Part shown: positions 1 to 9,369 of the stretch, in pieces
Position numbering within the stretch: the stretch's first letter is position 1
How the letters are laid out: each line of letters opens with the position of its first letter
From: Anaerolineae bacterium
Lineage (GTDB): Bacteria; Chloroflexota; Anaerolineae; Aggregatilineales; JAFGMM01
DNA length: 64,000 bases
Reading direction: 5' to 3'
Assembly: GCA_027494055.1 (NCBI GenBank)
Contig: JAOSJO010000024.1
Span: 360,073 to 424,072, forward strand
Program-made: the position numbers and the translations under genes
Notes under the pieces: model-generated
What the model saw: the letters and a program-made list of their open reading frames with translations, nothing else
Told to the model about the DNA's origin: nothing
Databases searched by the model: none

Positions 1-63
1 GTTACGTTAAATCGCAGCGATTACTGCCCGCCGTCACAGGCGGTTTATATTGAGGTGTAAGAG

Positions 64-237
64 ATGCCAAAGCGGACATTCCAGCCACGAAAGCGCAAGC
101 GGGCGCGCACGCACGGTTACCGGGCGCGGGCGCGCACGCGCACCGGCCAGCAGGTGCTCAAGCGACGACGACTCAAGGGCCGGCATCGGCTTGTCGTGTC
201 GCCCAGGCACGTCAAGAAAGTCAACTGGAAGTCGTAG
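64..237 (+). CDS. rpmH: Ribosomal protein L34 (bL34)
   Basis: Encodes a 57-residue, very basic protein of the large ribosomal subunit. It opens [20 protein letters not shown], the diagnostic L34 N-terminus, followed by the arginine-rich [10 protein letters not shown] segment. It is somewhat longer than the usual 44-47 residues because of a C-terminal tail (HVKKVNWKS). A GAGGTG ribosome binding site sits at 53-58. It lies 9 bases before rnpA, the order found beside dnaA and oriC in most bacteria, so the origin is probably just left of this window. It is too short for many gene finders and is overlapped by spurious longer frames. Confidence 0.95.
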   Translation: MPKRTFQPRKRKRARTHGYRARARTRTGQQVLKRRRLKGRHRLVVSPRHVKKVNWKS

Positions 238-246
238 CCAGGAAGG

Positions 247-628
247 ATGCAGGCGCGCCTGCGGTTGCGCCGCCGGGCCGACTTCGCCCGCGTGCGGGCG
301 GAGGGCAAATCCTGGCGTCATCGCCTCGCCATCCTGAGCGTCGCGCCGCGCGGCGATGGCGCAGGCGGTGGCAGCAACCGGTATGGTACAATCACGAGCC
401 GGCGTATCGGGAAAGCAGTCAAGCGAAACCGGGCGAGGCGCCTGCTCCGTGAGGTGTTGCGCCAGAACCACCCGTACATCCACCCTGGGTACGATATCGT
501 CCCTCATCGCTCGCGCGGCAATTGTTGGCCGGAAGTTCGCTGAAGTCAACGACGCCGTACAGTCGCTATTGAAGCAGGCGGGGTTGCTGGCGCTGCCAGA
601 CGAGCAGGACGCAGAAGAAACGACATGA
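247..628 (+). CDS. rnpA: Ribonuclease P protein component (frameshifted)
   Basis: Protein subunit of RNase P, which binds the catalytic RNA and the 5' leader of pre-tRNA. The first frame gives [20 protein letters not shown] and the RNR signature ([18 protein letters not shown]) up to GYDIV at 501. The expected continuation ([15 protein letters not shown]...) is in another frame from 503 to 628, so one extra C lies in the CCC run at 501-503. Joined, the protein is about 126 residues, normal for the family. Its stop overlaps the next start (ATGA, 625-628), indicating translational coupling with yidD. The gene is essential, so I read the break as a sequence error, not decay. Confidence 0.9.
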
Positions 629-912
629 AGACCATCGCGTTGTCATTGATCCGCCTTTACAAACGATACCTCTCGCCTGTGTTGCCTTCGGCATGTCGTT
701 TTACCCCGACGTGCTCGGAATACACATATGAGGCGATTGAGACCTACGGGTTCCTGAAGGGCGGCTGGATGGGCGCGAAGCGGATCGCGCGCTGCAACCC
801 GTGGAATCCCGGCGGCTTCGATCCGGTCCCGAAGCCATACGAGCACGCACGCGCCGTGGACGCTGCCGACGCAGACGCGCAGCCAGATGTCAAGAGGCCG
901 CGTATTTCATGA
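625..912 (+). CDS. yidD: Membrane protein insertion efficiency factor YidD, copy 1
   Basis: A 95-residue protein with the full YidD signature: N-terminal amphipathic helix ([18 protein letters not shown]), then [39 protein letters not shown]. The family associates with the inner membrane face and helps YidC-dependent insertion. It has a longer C-terminal tail than the second copy. Start and stop both overlap neighbours as ATGA (with rnpA at 625-628 and with the second yidD at 909-912), so this is a tightly coupled operon. Confidence 0.93.
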   Translation: MKTIALSLIRLYKRYLSPVLPSACRFTPTCSEYTYEAIETYGFLKGGWMGAKRIARCNPWNPGGFDPVPKPYEHARAVDAADADAQPDVKRPRIS

Positions 913-1118
913 AGAAGATTGCCCTGGCGCTGATTCGCTTCTACCAGCGGTTCATTTCGCCCGCGTTGCCGCCGTCGTGTCGTTTTTATCCAACCTGCTC
1001 GCACTATAGCTATGAAGCGATTGCGAAATACGGCCTCTTCAAGGGTGGCTGGATGGGCGTGAAGCGGGTCGCGCGCTGTCATCCGTTGAACCCTGGGGGC
1101 TACGACCCGGTACCCTGA
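909..1118 (+). CDS. yidD: Membrane protein insertion efficiency factor YidD, copy 2
   Basis: A 69-residue YidD paralogue directly after copy 1. It keeps the family core: [59 protein letters not shown], and stops right after the PVP motif. The start overlaps the stop of copy 1 (ATGA). The two copies are similar through the whole core, so this is a tandem duplication retained with both sets of conserved cysteines. Most genomes carry one copy in this place. Confidence 0.92.
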   Translation: MKKIALALIRFYQRFISPALPPSCRFYPTCSHYSYEAIAKYGLFKGGWMGVKRVARCHPLNPGGYDPVP

Positions 1119-1197
1119 GCCTGAAAATGCGCCGAGTGCACACGGCTGATCTTGCCTCGTGAACCTGATTAACGCTGAACAAGAAAAGGGAGCCACC

Positions 1198-3141
1198 TTG
1201 ACGAGACATCAACTGCCGCGCCGCCTCCCCCTGGGTGTCGCGCTCATCGTGCTGGCGGCGCTCGTCGCCGGGTGCGCGGGCGGTCCCATCACTGCCGGCT
1301 GGGCCGGCATGACCGTGGACGGCGAGAACCTTTACATTGCCTTCCGAGAGCGCGTGTACGCCTTCACCGGCGGCGGTATCCCGGTCACCAACGCGCCGGA
1401 GGAAGTCGCCGACCCGACCTGGGGGCCAAACGGCGACCGGGTCGCCTATGCCCGAAAGGTCGATGGCTACTTCCAGATTTTCGTGCAGACGTTCGGCGGC
1501 GACGTGGTGCAGCTTACCGATGACGCGCGCGACCATCGAAAGCCCTCGTTCTCACCTGACGGGAACCTGCTGGTTTACACTGCCGCCGACGACCTGTGGG
1601 TGCTCAACGTCTCTGACTCCGAAGCGGAACCCACGCGCCTGACCAACACGGCGGCGGTCGAGACGGACCCGGACTGGTCGCCGGAGGGCGGGTTGATCGC
1701 TTACGTCTCGGACGATGCCGGCAACTTCGACATCTACACGATCCGTTCTGACGGTTCAGACGTGCAACGGCTCACCAGCACCACCGCGGACGAGCGCCAG
1801 CCCACATGGTCGCCGGATGGTTCCCTGCTGGCTTACGTCGCTGACCTGTACGGCAGCAACGACATCTTCACGATACGCGCGAGCGGCGAGGGGCGGACGC
1901 AGATCACAGAGGACCCCGCCGACGACCTGTCGCCTTCGTGGTCCGCCGACGGCGCGTACCTGCTCTTTGCCTCGAACCGTAACGGGAACTACGACATCTA
2001 CCGCGTGGTCGCCAACGGCACCAACCTCCGCCAGATCACCGACACGGAGGAGGACGAGATCGACCCCACCTGGCAGCCCGGTGGGCCAGACTCCAGCGGC
2101 GACCGGGGCACCATCATCTACCAGGCGCAACTGACGGAAGTGCCCCAGCTCTTCGCGACGAGCGCGGACCAGAGCCAGTCGCTGAGCCAGCCCAGTTGGG
2201 CGTATCCATCGGGCGAGGCTGACCAACTGGTTCAGTTCTATGCGCCGCCGGCCCCCGACGGCGACCGCCTCTATATTGCCGGCTTCGACCGGCGCATCCA
2301 TGCGGTCAACCTCGCTGACGGCACGCCTGTCTTGCTGGATCGGACCGACGACGAGGGCAACCGCCTTCCCTGGCAGACCGAGCAGCTTGAGGACATCATC
2401 ACCGACCGGGTCACGGTCGGCGCTGAGCTGATCTACGTCGGCGTCTCGAATCGCAACGTGCTGGCGTTCCGGAAGGACGCCCCTGACCTCGTGTGGACGT
2501 TCGACACAGGCCATGGCGTCTGGGGTTCGCCGCGCCTGGTTGACGGCGTGCTCTACATCACCTCGCTTGACCACCACATGTATGCCGTCGATGCGCAGAC
2601 CGGCGAGAAGCTTTGGGAAACGGAAGGCTTCGACGGCGCGGTCCCCGGACGCCCGACCTTCGACCGCGAGCGGGGCGTGCTCTACGTGGGCACGTTGACC
2701 GGGAAAGTGCTTGCCGTTGACGCCAGCAGCGGCGAAGTGGCCCGCACGTTTGAGGCGAACGACTGGGTGTGGGGTTCGCCCGTGCTCTATGAGGACATCC
2801 TGTACTTCGCCGATATGTCCGGCTGGGTGTATGCGCTCAACCCCGCAACGTGGGAACTGCTGTGGAGCGAGAAAGTCGCCGAAGGCGCGGTCCGAGGCTC
2901 GGTGCTCGTTACCGAGCGCATTATCTACGCCGGCGCTGCCGACAACAAGCTCTACGCGCGCAACCGCCTCGACGGGAGCCGGCTATGGACGCAGGAGACT
3001 TCGGGGCCGTTGCTCAGCGACCCGGTTTGGGTCGGGAACGTTGTTGTGGTCAGCCCGCAGAACGCAAACTACCTCATTGCCGCCTATAGTGACACCGGAG
3101 AATTGCAGTGGATTTATCCGCCGGCCCAACCGGGGCAGTAG
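1198..3141 (+). CDS. Lipoprotein with TolB-like and PQQ-type beta-propeller repeats
   Basis: About 647 residues. I prefer the TTG start at 1198, which has AAGGGAG just upstream (1186-1192); a GTG at 1159 is in frame. From 1198 the protein has a lipoprotein signal ending LVAGC. Residues of roughly 60-320 hold TolB/WD40-like blades (PDWSPEGGLIAYVSDD, PTWSPDGSLLAYVADL, PSWSADGAYLLFASNR). The second half has PQQ/BamB-like blades (VWGSPRLVDGVLYITS, VWGSPVLYEDILYFAD). It is anchored outside the membrane and probably binds protein partners. Its place between yidD and yidC suggests a role at the insertion or export site, by analogy with BamB and TolB; this is inference. Confidence 0.8.
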   Translation: MTRHQLPRRLPLGVALIVLAALVAGCAGGPITAGWAGMTVDGENLYIAFRERVYAFTGGGIPVTNAPEEVADPTWGPNGDRVAYARKVDGYFQIFVQTFGGDVVQLTDDARDHRKPSFSPDGNLLVYTAADDLWVLNVSDSEAEPTRLTNTAAVETDPDWSPEGGLIAYVSDDAGNFDIYTIRSDGSDVQRLTSTTADERQPTWSPDGSLLAYVADLYGSNDIFTIRASGEGRTQITEDPADDLSPSWSADGAYLLFASNRNGNYDIYRVVANGTNLRQITDTEEDEIDPTWQPGGPDSSGDRGTIIYQAQLTEVPQLFATSADQSQSLSQPSWAYPSGEADQLVQFYAPPAPDGDRLYIAGFDRRIHAVNLADGTPVLLDRTDDEGNRLPWQTEQLEDIITDRVTVGAELIYVGVSNRNVLAFRKDAPDLVWTFDTGHGVWGSPRLVDGVLYITSLDHHMYAVDAQTGEKLWETEGFDGAVPGRPTFDRERGVLYVGTLTGKVLAVDASSGEVARTFEANDWVWGSPVLYEDILYFADMSGWVYALNPATWELLWSEKVAEGAVRGSVLVTERIIYAGAADNKLYARNRLDGSRLWTQETSGPLLSDPVWVGNVVVVSPQNANYLIAAYSDTGELQWIYPPAQPGQ

Positions 3142-3159
3142 AGTCGAGCGAGTAGACGT

Positions 3160-4028
3160 ATGAACATTGGCGACATTATCCTGAACCCGTTCGTCACCGT
3201 CCTGGTGGCGCTGTACAAGCTGCTCAACGTCCTGCCGGAGTTGATCCCAGGCCTGGACACGGTGCTGGCGATTGTGCTCTTTACCGTCCTGGTGCGGCTG
3301 ATCACACACCCGCTCACGGCGCAGCAGCAGCGCTCGATGAGGCGGATGCAGGAGGTTCAGCCCCGGCTGGACGAACTGAAGAAGAAGTACGCCAACGACC
3401 GGGAGAAGCTCAGCCAGGCGCAGATGGAGCTGTATCGCGAGGCGGGGGTCAATCCCTGGGCGGTTGTCTGCCGCTGCTGATCCAGTTGCCCATCATCTTT
3501 GGCCTGTACTCCGCCATCACGACGACGCTCGCCGGCTCGCCGCTGCAACTCTTCAACCTGCACGGGCGCATCCTGATCCCAAGCCTGCAGAGCGAGATTC
3601 CGCTTGCCAACCAGTTCCTGTGGCTCAATCTCGGCCAGCCCGACCCGACGCCCATCCTGGCGATCCTGGTGGTCGTGACCACCTTCATACAACAGCGGAT
3701 AATGCAGCCATCGACCGGAGGCGAAGGCCAGGCGGCGGCGATGACCCAGTCCATGCAGTACGTCATGCCGCTCATGTTCGGCTGGATCGCGTTCACGCTC
3801 GCTTCAGGCCTGAGCATTTACTTCATCGCCTCCAACCTGATCGGCATCGTGCAGTATGGCGCGACCGGTCGCGTGGACTGGCGCAACCTCATTCCGGGCA
3901 TGAGGCGGAGGGAGCAGCTCACTGATGGCGGCAAGAAGGGCACAAAGGCCACCGGCAAGGAGGCCGCCGGCGGCGCGGCCAAGAGCGCGTCCAGGAGCAC
4001 GAAGAAAAGCCCCGCCAAGAAGAAATAA
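3160..4028 (+). CDS. yidC: Membrane protein insertase YidC/Oxa1 (frameshifted)
   Basis: Short monoderm-type YidC of about 290 residues. The N-terminal part holds the first core helix with the conserved hydrophilic-groove arginine (VLFTVLVRLITHPLT, R46) and the cytoplasmic helical hairpin. Frame one ends GVNPWAVVCRC; the expected GVNPLGGCLPLLIQLPIIFGLY continues in a second frame to 4028, so one C is missing after the CCC at 3454-3456. Later helices (FMYGWIAF-like segment near 3780, then SIYFIASNLIGIVQY) and a Lys-rich tail follow. It is followed after 22 bases by jag, the usual order. Confidence 0.92.
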
Positions 4029-4050
4029 TCGGCATCCCTGAGAGGACGAC

Positions 4051-4884
4051 ATGACAGAGGTACGTTCTATTGAGGCCACCGGGCCAGACATCGAAACCGC
4101 TATCGCCAATGGTCTGGCCGAGCTAAGGCTGCCGCGAGAGGCCGTCGCGGTGGACATCCTCGACGAAGGCAGCCGTGGCATCCTCGGTATCGGCGCGCGC
4201 CGGGCGCGCGTGCGCATCGTGGTGCGCGAGCCGGATGAAGAGGATGAGGACTACGCGGAATTCGGGTCGCCGGCCGGCGGCGCGGCCCCAACCGCCGCGC
4301 CCCCAAAGGCGCGAGCCTTCGAAGCGGCGGTCGAAGAGGCGGACGAAGACGCCGACTTAGCAGACGAAGCGGTGATTGCGACGGCGGAATTCGGCGGCGA
4401 GGACGACGCCAAGGCGGGCGCTGCCGCGCTGGAGGAACTGCTGGAGAAAATGCAGGTCCGCGCGAAAGTACACGTCCACCGTGCGGAGCCGTCCAATGAC
4501 GGCGAGGCGACACCCTGGGTGCTGGAAATCCGAGGCCGCGATCTGGGCATCCTGATCGGTCGCCGGGGCGAGACGCTGGCCTCGCTCCAGTACATCACCC
4601 GCCTCATCGCCTCCCGCGACCTGCAACACCGCGTCAACTTCATCGTCGATGTCGAGGGATACAAGGCGCGGCGCGCCACGCAACTGCGTAAGCTGGCGGT
4701 GCGCATGGCAGAACAGGCCATCCGGCGGGGCCGCACCGTCGCGCTGGAGCCGATGCCGCCTTACGAGCGGCGGATCATCCACATGACCCTCCGCGACAAC
4801 GACAGCGTGCGCACCGAATCGGTCGGTGAGGGCGACCGGCGCAAAGTGACCATTATTCCAGAGAAGCCCTCGCACGACCGCTGA
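4051..4884 (+). CDS. jag: RNA-binding protein Jag/KhpB (Jag_N, KH, R3H)
   Basis: 277 residues. N-terminal Jag_N domain (VRSIEATGPDIETAIANGLAELRLP, with GSRGILGIGAR), an acidic Ala-rich linker at about residues 65-130, a KH domain with the loop IGRRGETLASLQ, and a C-terminal R3H domain (MAEQAIRRGRTVALEPMPPYERR and IIHMTLRDND). The family binds RNA with KhpA and acts in cell elongation and envelope control. It follows yidC closely, the usual genome context. A short hairpin overlaps the stop codon (4876-4890). Confidence 0.92.
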   Translation: MTEVRSIEATGPDIETAIANGLAELRLPREAVAVDILDEGSRGILGIGARRARVRIVVREPDEEDEDYAEFGSPAGGAAPTAAPPKARAFEAAVEEADEDADLADEAVIATAEFGGEDDAKAGAAALEELLEKMQVRAKVHVHRAEPSNDGEATPWVLEIRGRDLGILIGRRGETLASLQYITRLIASRDLQHRVNFIVDVEGYKARRATQLRKLAVRMAEQAIRRGRTVALEPMPPYERRIIHMTLRDNDSVRTESVGEGDRRKVTIIPEKPSHDR

Positions 4885-5002
4885 GCGGTCGCGGCGGCCT
4901 TTATCCCATCTTGGAGTGAATGCGCCACGCCGACTTTGCGCCGGCGTGTTTGCATGTGCCTCCCTTTGCGCATAGAATGAATCGCGGACAGGAAGACGGT
5001 AT

Positions 5003-5860
5003 ATGGATCACGCCACCCCGATCGATTACCTGCTCATCGGGCATATCACGCGCGACCTGGGTCCGCACGGCCCGGTGTTGGGGGGGACGGCCTCCTATTC
5101 GGCGCTGACGGCGAAGGCGTTTGGGTTGCGCGTCGGACTGCTCACGAGCGCCCACCCCGACGAGCCGCTGCTCAAGGGGAGCGCGCTCGACGGCATTGAG
5201 GTGACGTGCGTGCCGGCCCTCGCCACGACCACGTTCACCAACATCTACGAGGGCGGCCACCGCCGCCAGATTCTCAACGCGCGCGCGCGCCGCATCGTCG
5301 TCCAGGACGTCCCCAGGGCGTGGTCCAGTTCACCCATCGTGCACCTGGGGCCGCTCACCCAGGAAGTGGACCGCGAGATGATCAAGCGCTTCCCTGGCGC
5401 CTTCGTCGGTGTCACGCCGCAGGGATGGCTCCGCCAGTGGGACAGCGACGGCGTGGTGAGCATGTGCTGTTGGGACGAGGCGGCGGACATCCTCCCGCTG
5501 GCGACGACGGCGGTCCTGAGCCGGGAGGATGTGCACGGCGACCTGTCGCTGATCGAGATGTATGCGCGCCTTGCGCCGCTGCTGGTGGTCACGCGCGGCG
5601 TCGAGGGCGCGGACGTGTACCTGGGTGGGGCAGTGCACCACGTGACCACACACCGCGTCGAAGAGGTGGACCCGACTGGGGCCGGCGACATCTTCGCGGC
5701 GGCGTTTTTCGCGTGGCTGCACCGCAAGCGCGACCCCATTGAGGCGGCGCGGCTGGCGTGCTACATCGCCACGATGTCGATCACGCGCCCTGGCCTGGCG
5801 GGCGTGCCCACGCCTGAGGAAGTCGCTGCCGCGCTGGAGGCGCTCGGAGTCAAGGAGTAG
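5003..5860 (+). CDS. PfkB-family sugar/nucleoside kinase
   Basis: 285 residues of the ribokinase/PfkB fold. The N-terminal half has the substrate-side pattern GHITRDLG...LGGTASYSALTAKAFG, and the ATP-side signature DPTGAGDIFAAAFF is at residues 223-236 with the catalytic base D229. Start ATG at 5003 has AGGAAG upstream. Substrate cannot be assigned from sequence; the short N-terminus resembles uncharacterised ribokinase-like proteins. It ends 3 bases before the start of a ParA gene, so the two are probably cotranscribed. Confidence 0.85.
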   Translation: MDHATPIDYLLIGHITRDLGPHGPVLGGTASYSALTAKAFGLRVGLLTSAHPDEPLLKGSALDGIEVTCVPALATTTFTNIYEGGHRRQILNARARRIVVQDVPRAWSSSPIVHLGPLTQEVDREMIKRFPGAFVGVTPQGWLRQWDSDGVVSMCCWDEAADILPLATTAVLSREDVHGDLSLIEMYARLAPLLVVTRGVEGADVYLGGAVHHVTTHRVEEVDPTGAGDIFAAAFFAWLHRKRDPIEAARLACYIATMSITRPGLAGVPTPEEVAAALEALGVKE

Positions 5861-5863
5861 GCG

Positions 5864-6736
5864 ATGGCAGAGGGCGATACCAATGTTGCTGAAGGGAACG
5901 CGGCGCGGGTCTACGCCCTGGCGAACCAGAAAGGCGGCGTGGGCAAGACGACCACCGCCGTGAGCCTGGCCGCGTTTCTGGGCGGCGCGGGGGTGCGCGT
6001 CCTGCTGGTGGACATGGACCCGCAGGCGAGCGCCTCGTCGAGCCTCAACATCGACAAGGATAGCGTCCCGGCCTCGGTGTATGACGTGCTGATGGGCCGC
6101 CGGACGCTGCGCTCTGTGGTGCTACGCAACGCACGCCTGCACATCGATGTCGCGCCGGCGTCGCCGGCGCTTGCCAACGCCGAGGTGGAGCTGGTCAGCG
6201 AGATCGGGCGCGAACACCGCCTGCGGACGGCGCTTGAAGAAGCGCTCGCCCTCTACGACTACATCCTGATCGACTGCCCACCGAGCCTCGGCCTGCTGAC
6301 CGTCAACGCGCTAACCGCTGCGCGCGATGGCGCGATTGTCCCGATCCAATGCGAGTACCTGGCGCTGCAGGGGCTGGGCCACCTGCTGCGCGCCATCAAC
6401 CTGGTACGCGCGCATCTCAACCCGGAGACGAAGGTGCGCGGCCTGCTCATGACCATGTTCGACCCGCGCACCAACCTGTCGCAGGAAGTGGTGGACGAGG
6501 TGCGCGCGCACTTCCCGGACCTGGTATTCGGGACCGTCATCCCGCGCAATGTGCGCCTTTCCGAAGCGCCCTCGCACGGCGAGCCGATCCTCACCTACGC
6601 GCCTAACTCTGCCGGGGCGGTGGCCTACGCCGCGTTTGCGGAAGAACTGCTCAGGGGCGACGACCGGATGCTCTCCGCCGGGCGCGTGCCGCGCGCGCAC
6701 TCCGCCGCCGCGCCGGCCGGGAGCGCCGAGTCCTGA
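5864..6736 (+). CDS. ParA/Soj-type ATPase 1
   Basis: 290-residue ParA-family ATPase with the deviant Walker A box KGGVGKTTTAV at residues 23-33, switch region LLVDMDPQASAS and Walker B-like DYILIDCPPSLGLLTVNAL. These dimerise on ATP and bind DNA or membrane to position cargo. The late motif VIPRNVRLSEAPSHGEPIL is typical of chromosomal Soj proteins. It follows the PfkB kinase by 3 bases. The usual partner ParB is not next to it: the following gene is a methyltransferase on the other strand. A second ParA lies 2.7 kb downstream. Confidence 0.9.
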   Translation: MAEGDTNVAEGNAARVYALANQKGGVGKTTTAVSLAAFLGGAGVRVLLVDMDPQASASSSLNIDKDSVPASVYDVLMGRRTLRSVVLRNARLHIDVAPASPALANAEVELVSEIGREHRLRTALEEALALYDYILIDCPPSLGLLTVNALTAARDGAIVPIQCEYLALQGLGHLLRAINLVRAHLNPETKVRGLLMTMFDPRTNLSQEVVDEVRAHFPDLVFGTVIPRNVRLSEAPSHGEPILTYAPNSAGAVAYAAFAEELLRGDDRMLSAGRVPRAHSAAAPAGSAES

Positions 6737-6746
6737 GCCGGCGACG

Positions 6747-6765
6747 CGCGCCCTGCCTGGGCGCG
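6747..6765. terminator. Hairpin between convergent genes
   Basis: CGCGCCC, loop TGCCT, GGGCGCG: a perfect 7-bp stem between the stop of parA 1 and the stop of the convergent methyltransferase. There is no strong T tract; it could serve both strands. Confidence 0.5.
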
Positions 6766-6779
6766 GGTTAAGCGCCGCC

Positions 6780-7535
6780 TCACGGTTGCTTCTGCATGAT
6801 GACGTACTGGTTCAGATCGTCCTCTTTGCCGTCTGCACGGAACATCACAACCATGCGGAGGCCGTGCCGCTCCAGCGCGCCGATGAGGGCGTCGCGCTCC
6901 GCCGCGTCGATGTAGTGGCAGTAGCGCAGCGCCCGCGCGCCGCGCCGCCAGTCGAGCAGGTAGTCGTGCGGCTCCAATTGGGCGGCGTCGATGGCCGGGT
7001 ACGCCGACCACGGGGTGACGCGCGCGCGCCACTTCGCTTTCTCCCAGAACAGCCACATCGTGAACACGAGTCGCCCGCCCGCGCTGAGCTTATCGGCGCA
7101 GGCCGTGAGCAGGTCGCGGCGGAGCGCGCCCGACGGCACATGATGGAGCACGTTGTTGAGCACGGCGCAGTGATACGGGCCGTCGAGGCGGCGAAACTGT
7201 GCGATGTCGGTGATGAAGTCGAGCTGCGTGAGCGTGGCGGAGTCCGGCGGGACATTCGCCGACGCCGCCCGGAGGAGCAGCGTGTCGGCGTCCACGCCGT
7301 GGTAGAAAAGGGGCGCGCCCAGGCGGTCGAACAGGAACCGGCCAAAGCGCGCGTTGCCGCAGCCCACGTCGAGGACGCGGTAGGGGTCGCCGCCGGCGGC
7401 GGCGCGGTCCAGGTGGTCGAGGACCTTCCGCCAGCCGGCGCGCACGTGCTGGCGCGAGGCGTCGAACGCCGCGCCGGCGGCGGCGTAGAAGTCGCGGTTG
7501 ATCTGATTGAGCTGGTGGATGGTCTTCTGATCCAT
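6780..7535 (-). CDS. Class I SAM methyltransferase, Trm9/ALKBH8-like
   Basis: 251 residues, Rossmann methyltransferase. Motif I VLDVGCGNARFG is at residues 54-65; post-motifs include HCAVLNNVLHHVPSG and GGRLVFTMWLFWEKAKW. The C-terminal EPHDYLLDWRRG...RYCHYID pattern resembles the Trm9/ALKBH8 methyltransferases that act on carboxymethyl-uridine at tRNA position 34. This similarity is from memory and is moderate. The gene is divergent from an Elp3-like gene whose product family makes that carboxymethyl group, and the two share a promoter region of under 100 bases, which supports the tRNA role. Confidence 0.7.
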   Translation of the reverse strand: MDQKTIHQLNQINRDFYAAAGAAFDASRQHVRAGWRKVLDHLDRAAAGGDPYRVLDVGCGNARFGRFLFDRLGAPLFYHGVDADTLLLRAASANVPPDSATLTQLDFITDIAQFRRLDGPYHCAVLNNVLHHVPSGALRRDLLTACADKLSAGGRLVFTMWLFWEKAKWRARVTPWSAYPAIDAAQLEPHDYLLDWRRGARALRYCHYIDAAERDALIGALERHGLRMVVMFRADGKEDDLNQYVIMQKQP

Positions 7536-7539
7536 AGAG

Positions 7540-7549
7540 TATAATTATG
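7540..7549. promoter_or_regulatory. Overlapping divergent -10 elements
   Basis: TATAAT on the plus strand (7540-7545) and CATAAT on the minus strand (7544-7549) overlap within the short space between the methyltransferase start and the Elp3-like gene. No clear -35 boxes were found. The minus-strand element lies only 8 bases from the methyltransferase ATG, so its mRNA may be leaderless. Confidence 0.45.
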
Positions 7550-7631
7550 TCACGTCCGGCAGGTTCGGAAACGTTTTGTGTTGCCGGCCGGCGCAAGATG
7601 TCCCGTCAGGTTGGCCCGGGTTGGAAGGTTG

Positions 7632-9297
7632 ATGGCGCAGTTCGACCCCTACGAGCACAAGCAGCAACTCTCCCCTGTTCGACGCGATTATCGGCGAAGA
7701 AGACCTCACGGGCAAGCGCCTGTACCAGCTCCTGCGCGCATACCCGCAGGCCGGCGGGGCGTCTTCTCCAAGCACAAGCTGATTCATGCGTACCGCACCT
7801 TCCTTCGCGACGGCGTGCTGCAAGCGCCCGACGTGGACCTTGTCGAGAAGATCCGCCTGAAGCCGACGCGCACCCTCTCCGGCGTCACGCCGGTCACTGT
7901 GCTGACGCGCCCCTACCCCTGTCCAGGGCGGTGCATCTTCTGCCCGACCGACGTGCGGATGCCGAAGAGCTATCTCCGCGACGAGCCGGGCGCGCAGCGC
8001 GCGGAGGGGAACGGCTTCGACCCCTACATGCAGACCTACGCGCGCCTGAACCAGTACTGGAAGATCGGCCACCCAACCGACAAGGTGGAGGTCATCATCC
8101 TGGGCGGGACGTGGTCGGCCTACCCCCGGCCCTACCAGCGCTGGTTCATCAAGCGGGTCTTCGACGCGCTCAACGACTTCGGCGCGGTCAGGCGGGGGCA
8201 GCAGCGCGTCGCGCCGGTCTACGAGGCAGACGGGCGCGCCGACTGGCGCGAGGTCCTGGAGGCGCACGCGCGGAACGAGACCGCCGACTCGCGTTGTGTG
8301 GGCCTGGTCGTCGAGACGCGCCCGGACCACATCACGCCGCGCGAGCTGGCGCGGCTGCGGTGGGCTGGGCTGCACGAAGGTGCAGGTCGGGTTCCAGAGC
8401 CTCGATGACACGGTGCTGGCGCAGAACCGGCGCGGCCACGATGTCGCCGCCATCCGCAAGGCGGTCCGGCTGCTGCGGCAGGCCGGGTTCTAAGATACAG
8501 GCGCACTGGATGGCGAACCTGTACGGGAGCGACCCGGCGCGGGATGTGGCCGATTTCGCGGCGGCTGTTCGCCGATCCGGACTTCCGGCCCGACGAGTTG
8601 AAGATTTACCCCTGCTCGCTGATTGACGGCACCGAACTGATGGACGCTTACCGCGCGGGGCGGTGGCGGCCCTACACCTTCGACGAGCTGCTCGCCGTCC
8701 TGACCGAGTGCTTGGCGCTGACCCCGCCCTATTGCCGGGTGTCGCGCGGCGGCGGATTGCGGGTGTCGCGCATGGTGCGACATCCCGGCGCACTACATCG
8801 TCGATGGGAACACGAGGTCGAACTTCCGCGAGATTGCACAGAGCGCGGTCGCGGCGCAGGGAGCCGCGCTCAACGAGATCCGGTCCAGGGAGATACGCAG
8901 CGCGCCGGTGGACCCCGCCGCGCTCCGGCTGGACGAGGTCTGGTACCGGACGTCGGTCGGCGACGAGGCGTTCCTACAGTTCGTGACCCCTGAGCACCGC
9001 ATCGCGGGGTTCCTGCGCCTCTGCCTGCCGGAAGCGCCGAGCGTTATCGAAGAACTGGGCAGGGAGGCGATCATCCGCGAGGTGCACGTCTACGGCCAGG
9101 CGCTCGACATCGGCGAGGACGGCGCGGCGCAGCACAGCGGCCTCGGCACGCGCCTGACGGAACGCGCGAAGGTCATCGCACGGGCGCGGGGGTACCGGCG
9201 GCTGCACGTGATTTCGGCGGTTGGCACGCGGGCGTATTATCGCAAGCTGGGGTTCGCCGACGGCGCGCTGTACCAGTGGGCCGACCTGTCGGCATAG
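7632..9297 (+). CDS. Elp3-like radical SAM tRNA-modifying acetyltransferase (several frameshifts)
   Basis: The reconstructed product of about 555 residues is collinear with Elp3. It has an N-terminal helical region (YQLLRAYPQ...SKHKLIHAYR), a radical SAM domain with the cluster motif CPGRCIFC, the segment VEVIILGGTWSAYP, and a C-terminal GNAT domain (FLRLCLPEAPSVIEELGREA, QHSGLGTRLTERAKVIARARG). Elp3 makes 5-carboxymethyl-uridine at wobble position 34. At least six frame changes occur (about 7673, 7756, 8370, 8492, 8560, 8770), including an in-frame TAA at 8491-8493 caused by one extra T. All segments remain conserved, which argues for sequence errors over decay. Start ATG 7632 opens MAQFDPYEHK. 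Confidence 0.85.
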
Positions 9298-9369
9298 CCA
9301 GGGCTGGACAGACGACCTCTGCCAGCGCGGTAGGCGCTGCGGTCGCTTCTGCACAGAAGCCCGCTGTGC

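Noticed and set aside
34..549. Long minus-strand open frame over rpmH and rnpA
   Set aside because: Shadow of two well-recognised genes on the plus strand; no family pattern and very biased composition.
625..1118. Tandem yidD as an assembly duplication
   Set aside because: The two copies differ at many positions and in tail length, so they are true diverged paralogues.
7632..9297. Elp3-like gene as a pseudogene
   Set aside because: Six frame changes but continuous conservation of all catalytic segments, in a window where essential genes show the same damage.
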